DNA from: Candidatus Pantoea varia
GTDB taxonomy: Bacteria > Pseudomonadota > Gammaproteobacteria > Enterobacterales > Enterobacteriaceae
Assembly (NCBI RefSeq): GCF_900115075.1
Contig: NZ_FOVG01000003.1
Location: 124,001 to 188,000, forward strand
DNA length: 64,000 nucleotides
Direction: 5' to 3'
Below, in pieces: positions 15,200 to 23,854 of this stretch. Below the pieces are notes generated by a model. The model was not told the origin of the DNA and searched no databases. It was given only the letters and a program-made list of their open reading frames with translations. The stretch's first letter is position 1. Every line of letters begins with the position of its first letter. Position numbers and translations under genes: made by a program.

Positions 15200-16075
15200 T
15201 TACCCGCGTTCCTGAGTCATGCCCTTTCTTATACTGGCAATAAAATTGTCACGGATAACATCCTCATGGCTCGCGTTCCAGGCGATGCCAACCTCCCAAC
15301 TTAACGACTCACCCGTTAACGGAATAATAACCAGTTCCGGCGGCGCAATATGCATAACACTGTACGGTACCAGGGAGACACCTATACCCGCGATGACCAG
15401 CGCAACGATAGTTTGTATATCATCACTGAATTGAGTGGATGAGATGAAAAGACCATTGTCATGCAGAAAGCGATCGATTTGCGCATTTAACCCCCGTCCT
15501 CGCTCAGCATAGAGTCGCAGCAGAGGTCGTTTTTTCAGCCATTCAGCAGCAAGCATGGCGGTTGACGTTGCAGGTGCAATCAGAACCAGCCGATCGGTAA
15601 ACAATGGCAGGTAATCAAGCGCGACGGGGGGTGGCACTCTGACAAAGCCGACCTGAAGCTCATCATTCTGCAAAAGCTCATACTGCTTAAATGAAGGAAG
15701 ATCAGTCAGTGACATCTCTATTCCCGGATAGTCACGACGACATTCAGCAATACAGCGGGGTGCCAGATAAAAGCTTGAGAGACCGAACCCGACGGCTACA
15801 TGCCCTTCTATCCCTTTTGAAACCCGCTCTGCATGATGCATAAATAGCCGGGTTTGACTGACCACCTTCTCCGCCTCTGGTAGCAAACGTCTGCCACCGG
15901 CCGTCAGTGTTGCACCATGACGACCCCGTGTGAAGAGCGACATCTCAAGCATGGATTCAAGAAGATTAATCTGTTTGGTCAATGCAGGTTGCGAAATAAA
16001 CAACGCCTTTGCCGCGTCAGCATAATTTCCTTTTTCAGCCAGTATCAAAAACGCTTTGAGCAAACGAATGTTCAT
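15200..16075 (-). CDS. LysR-family regulator divergent from nitrilase
   Basis: A 291-residue LysR regulator: winged helix-turn-helix at residues 1-60 (MNIRLLKAFLILAEKGNYADAAKALFISQPALTKQINLLE) and an effector domain from about residue 90. It diverges from the nitrilase-family gene with 100 bp between starts, so it is the likely regulator of that gene. The short gap is AT-rich and contains two related elements ending in CGTTAT-type sequence (16120-16142) that could be half-sites; I could not define a firm LysR box. Confidence 0.88.
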   Translation of the reverse strand: MNIRLLKAFLILAEKGNYADAAKALFISQPALTKQINLLESMLEMSLFTRGRHGATLTAGGRRLLPEAEKVVSQTRLFMHHAERVSKGIEGHVAVGFGLSSFYLAPRCIAECRRDYPGIEMSLTDLPSFKQYELLQNDELQVGFVRVPPPVALDYLPLFTDRLVLIAPATSTAMLAAEWLKKRPLLRLYAERGRGLNAQIDRFLHDNGLFISSTQFSDDIQTIVALVIAGIGVSLVPYSVMHIAPPELVIIPLTGESLSWEVGIAWNASHEDVIRDNFIASIRKGMTQERG

Positions 16076-16175
16076 TATTGCATTCCATAAGGTTATCGAA
16101 ATTGGAAATGATTTGATTATACCGTTATTGAAAATCGTTATGTAATCCAGTCTGGCTTATTACTGGAGATACCCC

Positions 16176-17207
16176 ATGAGCAAAATGACATCCCTGAAGG
16201 TTGCAACCGTCCAGTTTCAGCACCAGGCAAATAACAAAAAATACAATCTGCTGATAATGGAGAAGTTTATTGAGCAGGCGGCGATTCAGCAGGTAAAGAT
16301 CCTCACTTTCCCTGAAATGTGTATCACCGGCTACTGGCATGTACCCAAACTCTCCTCAACGGACGTATCTGCTCTCGCAGAACCGATCGTGGGGAGCCCT
16401 TCACTAAAACTCATTCGCTCTCTGGCGGTAAAGCATCAAATGCTGATTGGTGCCGGGCTGATTGAAAGAGCCGACGATGGCCGCCTCTACAATGCCTATG
16501 TTGCCTGTATGCCGGACGGCTCCGTGCAGACTCATCGCAAACTCCATGCTTTTGAACATTCTTCAATCAGCAGTGGTGATAGCTTTACCGTTTTTGATAC
16601 TCCCTGGGGCGTAAAAGCAGGCATCCTGATTTGCTGGGACAATAATCTGGTAGAAAACGTGCGGGCAACCGCATTGCTGGGTGCAGATATTCTTCTTGCA
16701 CCCCATCAGACAGGCGGTACTGATTCCCGCAGCCCTTACGCGATGAAACCCATTCCGTTAGCACTCTGGGCGGAGCGGGAAACGCGGAAGGAAGAAATTA
16801 CTGCTGCGTTCAAAGGGCCAAACGGCCGGGAATGGCTGATGAGATGGCTACCTGCCCGTGCACATGACAACGGATTATTTATTCTCTTCAGTAATGGCGT
16901 AGGTGCAGATGATGACGAGGTGCGCACAGGCAATGCAATGATCCTGGATCCTTATGGAAGAATCATTAATGAAACCTGGGCAGCTGAAGATATTATGGTG
17001 AGCGCTGAACTGGATTTAAATCTGCTTGCAATGAGTACAGGACGACGCTGGATCCATGGCCGACGTCCTGATTTATACCAGATTCTGACACAACCGCAGG
17101 GCTATGAACGCGATGCCATTAGCGCACGATTTTCTGATGAGACACCTCAACCCGTCGCGGCTATCAGAACGCATCTCTCTGCCAGATTTTTGGGCGGTGG
17201 TGGCTGA
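16176..17207 (+). CDS. Carbon-nitrogen hydrolase (nitrilase superfamily) amidase
   Basis: A 343-residue nitrilase-superfamily protein. The Glu-Lys-Cys triad is readable: LTFPEMCITGYW (Glu47), HRKLHAFEH (Lys122) and GILICWDNNLVE (Cys153). A further LAPHQTGG segment follows the usual strand. This organisation is closest to the aliphatic-amidase/N-carbamoylase-type branches rather than true nitrilases, but the reaction cannot be fixed. The C-terminal region adds about 70 residues after NAMILDPYGRIINETWA. Upstream GGAG precedes the ATG. It is paired with the divergent LysR gene, and an Lrp gene converges from downstream. Likely releases ammonia or an acid from an environmental amide. Confidence 0.88.
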   Translation: MSKMTSLKVATVQFQHQANNKKYNLLIMEKFIEQAAIQQVKILTFPEMCITGYWHVPKLSSTDVSALAEPIVGSPSLKLIRSLAVKHQMLIGAGLIERADDGRLYNAYVACMPDGSVQTHRKLHAFEHSSISSGDSFTVFDTPWGVKAGILICWDNNLVENVRATALLGADILLAPHQTGGTDSRSPYAMKPIPLALWAERETRKEEITAAFKGPNGREWLMRWLPARAHDNGLFILFSNGVGADDDEVRTGNAMILDPYGRIINETWAAEDIMVSAELDLNLLAMSTGRRWIHGRRPDLYQILTQPQGYERDAISARFSDETPQPVAAIRTHLSARFLGGGG

Positions 17208-17260
17208 CATGCGGAGTATTCGCTAAAACTTCAGCCGCTGGCTGTCCCGGCGGCGATAAT

Positions 17261-17734
17261 CTACTCAGCGATTTTTTTGATAGGATAAGAAACGAGCGGT
17301 TTGATTTCTTTAAGCACAAACATGCTCTGCATTTCTTTAATGCCTGGCAATCTGCGCACCACCGACATTGCAAAATCAGCATAGGAGTCCAGATCCAACG
17401 CCACAATCTGTAGCAGAAAGTCGGCATCTCCACCGATGCTATAGCAGGCAACCACATCCTCCAGCGCAGTCACTTCTTCTTCAAATTTTCTGGCCTCGGC
17501 CTCACTATGACTATCAATGACGACCCGAATAAAGACCATCACGCCCAGACCGATTTTTTTACGGTCAAGAACAGCACGATAGCCCTGAATCACTTCATCT
17601 TCCTCAAGCTTGCGCACTTTGCGCCAGCAGGGTGAAGCTGAAACGTTTATCTTCTCTGCCAGAACCTGGTTAGTAACGCGAGCATCGTCCTGTAAGATTT
17701 CCAGGATTTTCATATCTGTCGTACTAAGGGCCAT
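17261..17734 (-). CDS. Lrp/AsnC-family transcriptional regulator
   Basis: A 157-residue regulator with the full Lrp/AsnC layout. The helix-turn-helix (MALSTTDMKILEILQDDARVTNQVLAEKINVSASPCWRKVRKLEE, residues 1-45) is followed by a RAM ligand-binding domain (residues about 70-145), with GDADFLLQIVALDLDSYADF in the usual place. AAAGGA precedes the ATG. It diverges from the LysE-type exporter gene, a very common pair: the regulator senses an amino acid and induces its exporter. Which amino acid is not visible. Confidence 0.9.
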   Translation of the reverse strand: MALSTTDMKILEILQDDARVTNQVLAEKINVSASPCWRKVRKLEEDEVIQGYRAVLDRKKIGLGVMVFIRVVIDSHSEAEARKFEEEVTALEDVVACYSIGGDADFLLQIVALDLDSYADFAMSVVRRLPGIKEMQSMFVLKEIKPLVSYPIKKIAE

Positions 17735-18051
17735 ATAAGAAAATTCCTTTCGTTATGGTGTCCATAAAGGGATATTCTTACCTTAAAACACGTATTGAGT
17801 AAATGATATAGGTAACAAATTCCCGTCTCATTGCGGCATACTATATTGACTTTTTCAACGGGTTATTAAGAACGGGACAAGTTGAAAACTAAATTCGTAT
17901 TGAATGTATATCGGGATATTATTTTAAATAACTCATGGACAGGTCATTCCTGTAAAGCATTAATGCAGATTGAGCAGCGCGCGCTCAGCAAAATTATTTA
18001 AAAAATAGTAACCCCTCTCTTTCTTCAAATAACATTCCGGAAGGAAAAATT
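17735..18051. promoter_or_regulatory. Divergent promoter region of the Lrp regulator and LysE exporter
   Basis: 317 bp, AT-rich, with several A/T tracts of the type Lrp proteins bind. I see no single palindrome strong enough to call an operator. Confidence 0.4.
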
Positions 18052-18678
18052 ATGTCAGATACCGCTCAGATAATATCTTATATGGCTGCACTCGGTTTAG
18101 CTGCCGCAATCCCGGGGCCGGGGATGACCGCATTAGTCGCTCGCAGCGTAAGTAGTGGTGCAGTAGCGGGCTTTATGATGCTGGCTGGCCTTATTCTCGG
18201 GGATTTGATTTATTTATCTGTGGCGGTGTTTGGCCTGGCAGTGATCGCTCATAGCTATACCTCCGTTTTCACACTGATTAACTGGGCTGCCTCACTCTAT
18301 TTATTCATACTTGCATGGCAATTCTGGTACCACCAGCCTCAGGAAATAAATATTGACCAGAAAGTGACAAAACGAGAACTGGCGTCAGCCTGGTTTTCAG
18401 GGCTGACCATAACGCTTGGGAACCCTAAAACCATCGCTTTCTATCTGGCGATACTGCCTCTGGTTATTTCTCTGAATAATGTCTCGCTAAAGATATGGGG
18501 AGGAATTCTGGTTCCACTTACCGTGTTCGTGCTTTTATGTGTTGGTGCGGTTTTTATTCTTGCCGCGCTCAGGATTCGCCACCTTCTGACCAGTGCAATA
18601 GCGCAGCGACGCCTTTTCCGTTCAGCCGGAGCCATTATGATGGTGGCTGCGGCTGGGATGGTGGTAAAGACGTTTTAG
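18052..18678 (+). CDS. LysE/RhtB-family amino-acid exporter
   Basis: A 208-residue inner-membrane protein with six hydrophobic helices and the family start AALGLAAAIPGPGMTALVARS, whose Pro-Gly-Pro-Gly lies after TM1. Mid-protein SGLTITLGNPKTIAFYLAILPL carries the conserved Asn-Pro-Lys. Expected to export an amino acid or derivative. A strong GGAAGG site precedes the ATG. Paired with the divergent Lrp regulator. Confidence 0.9.
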   Translation: MSDTAQIISYMAALGLAAAIPGPGMTALVARSVSSGAVAGFMMLAGLILGDLIYLSVAVFGLAVIAHSYTSVFTLINWAASLYLFILAWQFWYHQPQEINIDQKVTKRELASAWFSGLTITLGNPKTIAFYLAILPLVISLNNVSLKIWGGILVPLTVFVLLCVGAVFILAALRIRHLLTSAIAQRRLFRSAGAIMMVAAAGMVVKTF

Positions 18679-18911
18679 CGTTCATTACCACTTGTTGTGA
18701 ATCAACGCTTCTGACCCTGCATCTCAGGCGCAACCACGGTCAACCCCGAACTTCGCATCTATAATTCAGTGACACAGGCCCATGCGCTCGATCCGATTAG
18801 CCAATCGATCAGAGCCATAGTGTCCGGACTTCGCAGTGTCAGCGATATTCAATCCCAGGATAATGCCTGCCGGGTTAAGAAGCTCATCATTTACAGAACT
18901 AAGGAAGCCTC

Positions 18912-19712
18912 ATGATCTTTTCTCTCAAAAATCAGGTTGCGCTGGTTACCGGTGCCAGCTCGGGTCTCGGCTATGCCTGCGCAGAAGCACTCGCTAAAGA
19001 AGGTGCTTGTGTGGTGGTCAACTACCACAGCCAGGCGGAACCCGCAGAAGAGCTGGTTGAAAAAATCCGCGCAGACGGTGGCCGTGCCATCGCAGTGAAG
19101 GGAGACGTCTCGAAAGAGGCGGATGTTGAGAATCTCTTTGATCAGACGATTGCTGAATTTGGCAGACTGGATATCCTGGTGGCGAACTCAGGACTGCAGA
19201 AGGATGCCGCATCCATTGATATGACGTTAGAGGACTGGAATACCGTTATTAACGTGAACCTGACCGGACAGTTCCTTTGCGCGCGTGCTGCCTTGCGTCA
19301 GTTCCGTAGCCAGGCGCATCGCCCGGAAATCAGCAGAGCAGTGGGTAAAATTATTCATATGAGTTCGGTTCATCAGCTCATTCCCTGGGCCGGACACGTC
19401 AACTATGCGGCATCTAAAGGCGGCGTTGATATGCTGATGAAAAGTCTTGCTCAGGAGGTGGGCGAAGATCGGATTCGTGTTAATGCTGTGGCACCTGGCG
19501 CTATCGCAACCGCCATCAACAAGGAAAGCACCTCAGGCCAGGCGGGTAAAGAGTTGTTAAAGCTCATCCCTTACGGACGCATCGGGGCGGCTGAAGACGT
19601 AGCGAATGCTGTCGTGTGGCTCGCCAGTGATCTTTCTGACTACGTTCATGGCACCACGCTTTTCATTGATGGCGGAATGAGCCTTTATCCCGGCTTTCGC
19701 GATAATGGCTGA
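18912..19712 (+). CDS. SDR-family oxidoreductase (glucose 1-dehydrogenase-like)
   Basis: A 266-residue classical short-chain dehydrogenase. The Rossmann motif is TGASSGLGYA (residues about 14-23), with NSGLQKDA in place of the NNAG segment, a catalytic Ser in IIHMSSVHQ, YAASKGG with the catalytic Tyr and Lys, and VAPGAIAT. Sequence character is that of glucose/sorbitol-type dehydrogenases (Gdh-like). The substrate is unknown. AAGGAAG precedes the ATG. Stands alone between the exporter and the TetR gene, which converges on it. Confidence 0.86.
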   Translation: MIFSLKNQVALVTGASSGLGYACAEALAKEGACVVVNYHSQAEPAEELVEKIRADGGRAIAVKGDVSKEADVENLFDQTIAEFGRLDILVANSGLQKDAASIDMTLEDWNTVINVNLTGQFLCARAALRQFRSQAHRPEISRAVGKIIHMSSVHQLIPWAGHVNYAASKGGVDMLMKSLAQEVGEDRIRVNAVAPGAIATAINKESTSGQAGKELLKLIPYGRIGAAEDVANAVVWLASDLSDYVHGTTLFIDGGMSLYPGFRDNG

Positions 19713-19877
19713 GCAAGGCGTCACTGAAACGGGTTGATAACCTTATGGCGGGAACTGTATCCGGAACGGGAAGTCCGGATTACGCATTACCGCAGCTATC
19801 AATAGAACGCCAGCAGGCTGGACATTTCAGTCTGTGCCACACTGGCTTTATTCCAGTTGAACGGTAAGCGCATTGAT

Positions 19878-20426
19878 TCATTTTTTACCGGAATCCGGAT
19901 TGAGCAAACGCGCACGACAGACCTCAAGAATTTCATCAGCAAGTCCGGAACTTTCCGGACAGGCGCGCGAAAGCATCAGTGCACCAACAAGCTGCGCAAT
20001 AGTCGTTATCAGCTCTTCACGCGTTACATTTTCGGATTCTAAGACGGCAATTTGACGTTCAATCCCGGCCGCAAACGTCTCCCGGATAGATTCAGACTGT
20101 CGGGCTGCATCGGTGCCCAGGGCCGACATCACGCACCCCTTTCCCATGTCATCGCGATGCTGCCGGGAAAGGTAGTGCTCAATAAACGCTTCCCGACTCA
20201 CACCTTTGGTTTTTTCGGCCGACTGCGCAAAACCGCAGCTCATCGCTTCAGCTAACAAATCCGCTTTCGACCCAAAATGTTTGTAGAACCCGCCATGTGT
20301 TAACCCTGCGGCTGACATCAGTTCAGCGACGCCTACCCCATCGTAACCACGCTGACGAAAAAGCTCTGACGCCGTTTCAACGACCCGCACCCGGTTTTCG
20401 CGTACCTGCTCTTTAGACACTTTCAT
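19878..20426 (-). CDS. TetR/AcrR-family repressor of the OYE/SDR operon
   Basis: A 182-residue TetR regulator from the ATG at 20426, chosen because AGGAG lies 7 bases upstream; an upstream extension to 20459 has none. Helix-turn-helix: GYDGVGVAELMSAAGLTHGGFYKHFGSK (about residues 27-54). The ligand domain resembles the LmrA/YxaF-like group (C-terminal LVGALMLSRACPESSGLADEIL) and includes cysteines that could sense electrophiles, which is speculation. It diverges from the Old Yellow Enzyme gene with a large inverted repeat between them (20461-20510), its probable operator. Confidence 0.88.
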   Translation of the reverse strand: MKVSKEQVRENRVRVVETASELFRQRGYDGVGVAELMSAAGLTHGGFYKHFGSKADLLAEAMSCGFAQSAEKTKGVSREAFIEHYLSRQHRDDMGKGCVMSALGTDAARQSESIRETFAAGIERQIAVLESENVTREELITTIAQLVGALMLSRACPESSGLADEILEVCRARLLNPDSGKK

Positions 20427-20460
20427 TTTTTTCTCCTGCAACAGACCCCGATTATACATT

Positions 20461-20510
20461 GATGATGACCATAATCAAACCAGTTGACTTTAATGATTAC
20501 GATCATCATC
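20461..20510. promoter_or_regulatory. Large inverted repeat between TetR and OYE genes, operator candidate
   Basis: Left arm 20461-20477 and right arm 20494-20510 are inverted copies matching at 15 of 17 positions, with a 16-bp spacer. The right arm together with its flank is itself palindromic (ATGAT-N4-ATCAT), so the element looks like two adjacent TetR sites. It covers the likely promoters of both divergent genes. Confidence 0.6.
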
Positions 20511-20553
20511 ATTAAGCCAGTGCTTTTACCCGCTCATCCGCTGAGGAATAACC

Positions 20554-21642
20554 ATGACCAATGAATCTTTATTTCAACCTTATGAACTGGGGTCTGTCAC
20601 CCTTGCGAATCGTATTGTGATGGCACCGCTGACGCGCAACCGCGCCGGAGCAGGCCTGGTTCCCGGTGAACTGGCTGCGACCTATTACGCTCAGCGTGCC
20701 ACAGCAGGATTGCTGATTACCGAGGCCACGCAGATCTCAGAACAGGCGCAGGGATATCAGGATACGCCGGGAATCTACACGCAGGATCAGATTGAGGGCT
20801 GGCGGAAAGTCACTGACGCCGTGCATGCCAAAGGTGGGCGCATATTTGTACAGCTGTGGCACGTGGGACGGATTTCGCACGTCGATTTACAGCCCGGTGG
20901 CGCTGCCCCCGTCGCCCCGTCGGCCATCCGTGCCGGGACTAAAACCTTTGTGAATAACGGATTTGCTGACGTCTCTGAGCCCCGCGCCCTCGAATTGCAC
21001 GAAATAAAAGGGATTATCGCCGATTTCAGAAAGGCTGCAGCCAATGCGATTGCCGCCGGGTTTGATGGTGTTGAAATACATGGTGCGAATGGCTACCTGC
21101 TGGAACAGTTTCTAAAGGATGGTGCTAATCATCGAACTGATGAATATGGCGGCTCCGTGGAGAATCGTGCGCGCCTGCTGCTGGAAGTCGTGGAGGCCGT
21201 TAAAGATGAGATCGGCGCAGAACGTACGGGCGTTCGCATCTCACCCGTCTCACCAGCAAATGCGATTTCATGCAGCGATCCGCAGACACAATATGATTAT
21301 CTGACAGAGCAACTGGATGCTGCAGGTATCGTTTATCTGCACGTTGTTGAAGGCGCGACGGGCGGTCCCCGTGATGTATCACCATTCGATTACGCTTCAC
21401 TGCGTCGCCGCTTCAAAAACACGTATATCGGCAACAATGGCTATGACCTGGCGCTGGCGTCTGACCACCTTACACAGAATAAAGCCGATTTGTTTGCGTT
21501 CGGTCGCCCCTTCATTTCTAACCCCGATTTAGTCGAAAGACTTAAGACGGGAGCGCCTCTGGCCCCCCTCAATCCCGAAACACTGTATGGCGGTGGTGCG
21601 CAGGGCTATACCGATTATCCGTCGCTTAGCAATACACGCTGA
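20554..21642 (+). CDS. Old Yellow Enzyme-family alkene reductase
   Basis: A 362-residue FMN-dependent ene-reductase of the NemA/OYE family, which reduces activated C=C bonds (enals, maleimides, nitro-esters) with NADPH. Seen: PLTRNRAGAG early in the barrel, VQLWHVGR, GVEIHGANGYLLEQF with the substrate-anchoring His176/Asn179, and ANHRTDEYGGSVENRARL for cofactor/substrate contacts. AFGRPFISNPDLVERL at the C-terminal phosphate-binding region is also present. First gene of a rightward set (OYE, SDR, SDR, membrane protein, quinone oxidoreductase) repressed by the divergent TetR protein. A short hairpin with a T-run follows its stop. A second OYE lies at 32848. Confidence 0.92.
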   Translation: MTNESLFQPYELGSVTLANRIVMAPLTRNRAGAGLVPGELAATYYAQRATAGLLITEATQISEQAQGYQDTPGIYTQDQIEGWRKVTDAVHAKGGRIFVQLWHVGRISHVDLQPGGAAPVAPSAIRAGTKTFVNNGFADVSEPRALELHEIKGIIADFRKAAANAIAAGFDGVEIHGANGYLLEQFLKDGANHRTDEYGGSVENRARLLLEVVEAVKDEIGAERTGVRISPVSPANAISCSDPQTQYDYLTEQLDAAGIVYLHVVEGATGGPRDVSPFDYASLRRRFKNTYIGNNGYDLALASDHLTQNKADLFAFGRPFISNPDLVERLKTGAPLAPLNPETLYGGGAQGYTDYPSLSNTR

Positions 21643-21673
21643 TTAATCACCAGATGTCATGGTTATACCTATG

Positions 21674-21691
21674 TCGCCGAAGGCGATTTTT
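21674..21691 (+). terminator. Short hairpin with T-run after the OYE gene (attenuator candidate)
   Basis: TCGCC, loop GAA, GGCGA, then TTTTT, lying between the OYE stop and the next SDR start. A five-pair stem is weak; it may partly separate expression of the OYE gene from the downstream genes. Confidence 0.4.
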
Positions 21692-21717
21692 ACTAAATAA
21701 ATGAAGAAGATAAAATT

Positions 21718-22500
21718 ATGACGAATGATTCAGTCCTTATCACAGGCGCTTCAACGGGTATTGGTGCGGTTTACGCTGAGCGATTTGCACGTCGTGGACA
21801 TAACCTTGTTCTGGTGGCTCGCGACAAAACGAAATTAGAAGTACTTGCAGCACGGCTACGACAGGAAAACAGTATTTCTGTCGATGTTCTGCCTGCCGAC
21901 CTTACGCAGGCAAGTGATTTAGCCACGGTTGAAGCACGCCTTCGTGAAGACGCGCAGATAGGGATTCTTATCAATAACGCCGGTATCGCCCAGACCGGCA
22001 GTTTTACCGGGCAGACGCCTGATTCTATCGAACGGCTTATCGCACTCAACGTTACTGCCCTGACAAGACTTGCCAGTGCGGCGGCTCCCCGTTTTGCTGA
22101 AGCCGGAAAGGGTTCAATCGTGAATATCAGTTCAATCGTCGGACTGGCCCCGGAATTTGCAATGACGGTATACGGCGCAACCAAAGCCTTTGTTCTTTTC
22201 CTGTCGCAGGGAATGAATATTGAACTGTCATCAAAGGGCATTTATATCCAGGCGGTGCTCCCGGCGGGGACTTACACAGAAATCTGGGAACGTGCGGGTA
22301 TCGACATCAGTAACGCTTCAAAAATGATGGAAGTGGGCGAACTGGTTGACGCCGCTCTGGCTGGTTTTGACCGCCGCGAGCTCGTGACGATTCCGCCCTT
22401 ACATAACGCCGAACGCTGGGATGTTCTTGAGGCAGCCCGTCAGGGCCTGCTGTCGGACATCAGACAGGAAGAAGCTGCTGCGCGATACAAAACGCGTTAG
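21718..22500 (+). CDS. SDR-family oxidoreductase
   Basis: A 260-residue short-chain dehydrogenase with TGASTGIGAVYAERFARRGH (cofactor loop) and VARDKTKLE, an Arg after beta-2 that suggests NADP preference. INNAGIAQ, the catalytic Ser in NISSIVGLAP and VYGATKAFV with catalytic Tyr and Lys are also seen. This is the classical DltE/YqjQ-like group. Second gene of the TetR-controlled set. Substrate unknown; inferred to process carbonyl products together with the OYE. Confidence 0.86.
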   Translation: MTNDSVLITGASTGIGAVYAERFARRGHNLVLVARDKTKLEVLAARLRQENSISVDVLPADLTQASDLATVEARLREDAQIGILINNAGIAQTGSFTGQTPDSIERLIALNVTALTRLASAAAPRFAEAGKGSIVNISSIVGLAPEFAMTVYGATKAFVLFLSQGMNIELSSKGIYIQAVLPAGTYTEIWERAGIDISNASKMMEVGELVDAALAGFDRRELVTIPPLHNAERWDVLEAARQGLLSDIRQEEAAARYKTR

Positions 22501-22607
22501 TGAGGGTCTTCTCAGCGGAACCATCCTGCGTGGTTCTGCTGAGGGGAACTGATGACTACTCTGTTATTCCGTATCACTTCAATGAACGGAAATCTGAACC
22601 CAACCAC

Positions 22608-23441
22608 ATGAGCGTACTCAGAATGAGCCAAAAACGTGTAGCCCTGGTGACCGGCGCATCTTCAGGTATTGGCAAAGCATCCGCGAATAAACTTCAGGCA
22701 GCAGGTTACCGGGTCTACGGCACAAGCCGGCGTGGCCCAGACGCAGGTAAACATGCCTTTCCATTACTGGCACTGGATGTCACTGACGACACCTCGGTCA
22801 AGGCTGCCATTGAGGCGCTGATGCAACTGGAGGGGCGAATAGATCTCCTGGTGAACAACGCAGGCTTTGGGGTCTCTCCGGCAGCGGCAGAAGAGAGTTC
22901 TGTCGAGCAGGCCCGGCAGATCTTCGACACCAATTTTATGGGGATTGTCAGGCTGACACGCGCCGTGCTGCCTCACATGCGTCGTCAGGGCTACGGACGC
23001 ATTATCAATATCGGTTCGATTCTCGGGGTTGTGCCATTGCCCTATGTAGCGCTCTATGCGGCCAGTAAACATGCGGTCGAGGGGTATACCGGTGCACTTG
23101 ACCATGAACTGCGCACTCTGGGTATCAGGGTCTCTGTCATTGAACCGGCATATATAAAAACGCAGTTTGAAGCCCACAATATCGAACCGGATGCGAAGCT
23201 TGAAGAGTACGACCTTATCCGGGCTAAGTTGACGAAAGTGGTCAGTAAGGCAATGGCTGAAGCGGAAAGCCCGGAGGTCGTGGCAGAGGTGGTGGTAAAA
23301 GCGGCTCAGTCCGCACGGCCAAAAATACGCTATACCGCAGGTAAGCTCGCGGCGAAACTGAATTTCATACTCCGATTCGCGCCCTCCAGGATCCTGGATG
23401 GGGTTGTACGTAACAGCCTTCAGCTTGATACGAGAAATTAA
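22608..23441 (+). CDS. SDR-family oxidoreductase
   Basis: A short-chain dehydrogenase of 277 residues from the ATG at 22608. ATG 22623 is an alternative that gives the usual short N-terminus. The open frame to 22500 is rejected because its first 36 residues do not look like an SDR. Seen: VTGASSGIGKASANKL, VNNAGFGVSP, catalytic Ser in NIGSILGVVPLP, LYAASKHAVEGY, and an IEPAYIKT segment. C-terminal helices are extended relative to the previous gene. Third gene of the TetR-controlled set, 108 bp after the previous SDR and 2 bp before the membrane-protein gene. Confidence 0.82.
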   Translation: MSVLRMSQKRVALVTGASSGIGKASANKLQAAGYRVYGTSRRGPDAGKHAFPLLALDVTDDTSVKAAIEALMQLEGRIDLLVNNAGFGVSPAAAEESSVEQARQIFDTNFMGIVRLTRAVLPHMRRQGYGRIINIGSILGVVPLPYVALYAASKHAVEGYTGALDHELRTLGIRVSVIEPAYIKTQFEAHNIEPDAKLEEYDLIRAKLTKVVSKAMAEAESPEVVAEVVVKAAQSARPKIRYTAGKLAAKLNFILRFAPSRILDGVVRNSLQLDTRN

Positions 23442-23443
23442 AG

Positions 23444-23854
23444 ATGACATTTTCACGACTGGCTGTAGTGACTTCTCTGCTGTTTTTCATTCTGGCTACG
23501 GTATGGATGTTTTTCCCAGAGCAACTTCTGACTCTTTGGGGAATTGAACCGGCGACCGGTACCGAGGTGATCGCGCGTCGTTCTGCCGCTTTCTTTGCAG
23601 GCACCGCAGTGATGTGTCTGCTGGCGAGGAATTCAGCGCCGTCACACGCCCGATATGCCCTTGCCGCTGGTATCAGCACAATCTCTTTTATTACAGCCGC
23701 ATCAGGTTTCGTCGAATGGCAGAAAGGACATGTTAACGGGCAAATACTTATTGCGGTATTTATTGAACTGCTACTGGGAACCGCCTTTTTATTCAGTAAC
23801 AGAGGAACCCAAAAATATTTGAAGAATGAACATCACAGGATAATTAAAAAATGA
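23444..23854 (+). CDS. Small four-helix membrane protein of unknown function
   Basis: A 136-residue protein with about four hydrophobic helices (residues 5-25, 45-62, 70-88 and 100-119) and a basic C-terminal tail. It starts 2 bp after the SDR stop, and its TGA overlaps the ATG of the next gene (ATGA), so it is firmly part of the operon. No family named with confidence; it resembles small DUF4345-type membrane proteins in size and layout only. Confidence 0.68.
   Translation: MTFSRLAVVTSLLFFILATVWMFFPEQLLTLWGIEPATGTEVIARRSAAFFAGTAVMCLLARNSAPSHARYALAAGISTISFITAASGFVEWQKGHVNGQILIAVFIELLLGTAFLFSNRGTQKYLKNEHHRIIKK

Noticed and set aside
14993..15243. 74-codon frame between MipA-like and LysR genes
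   Set aside because: No ribosome site, overlaps the LysR 3' end, no recognisable sequence.
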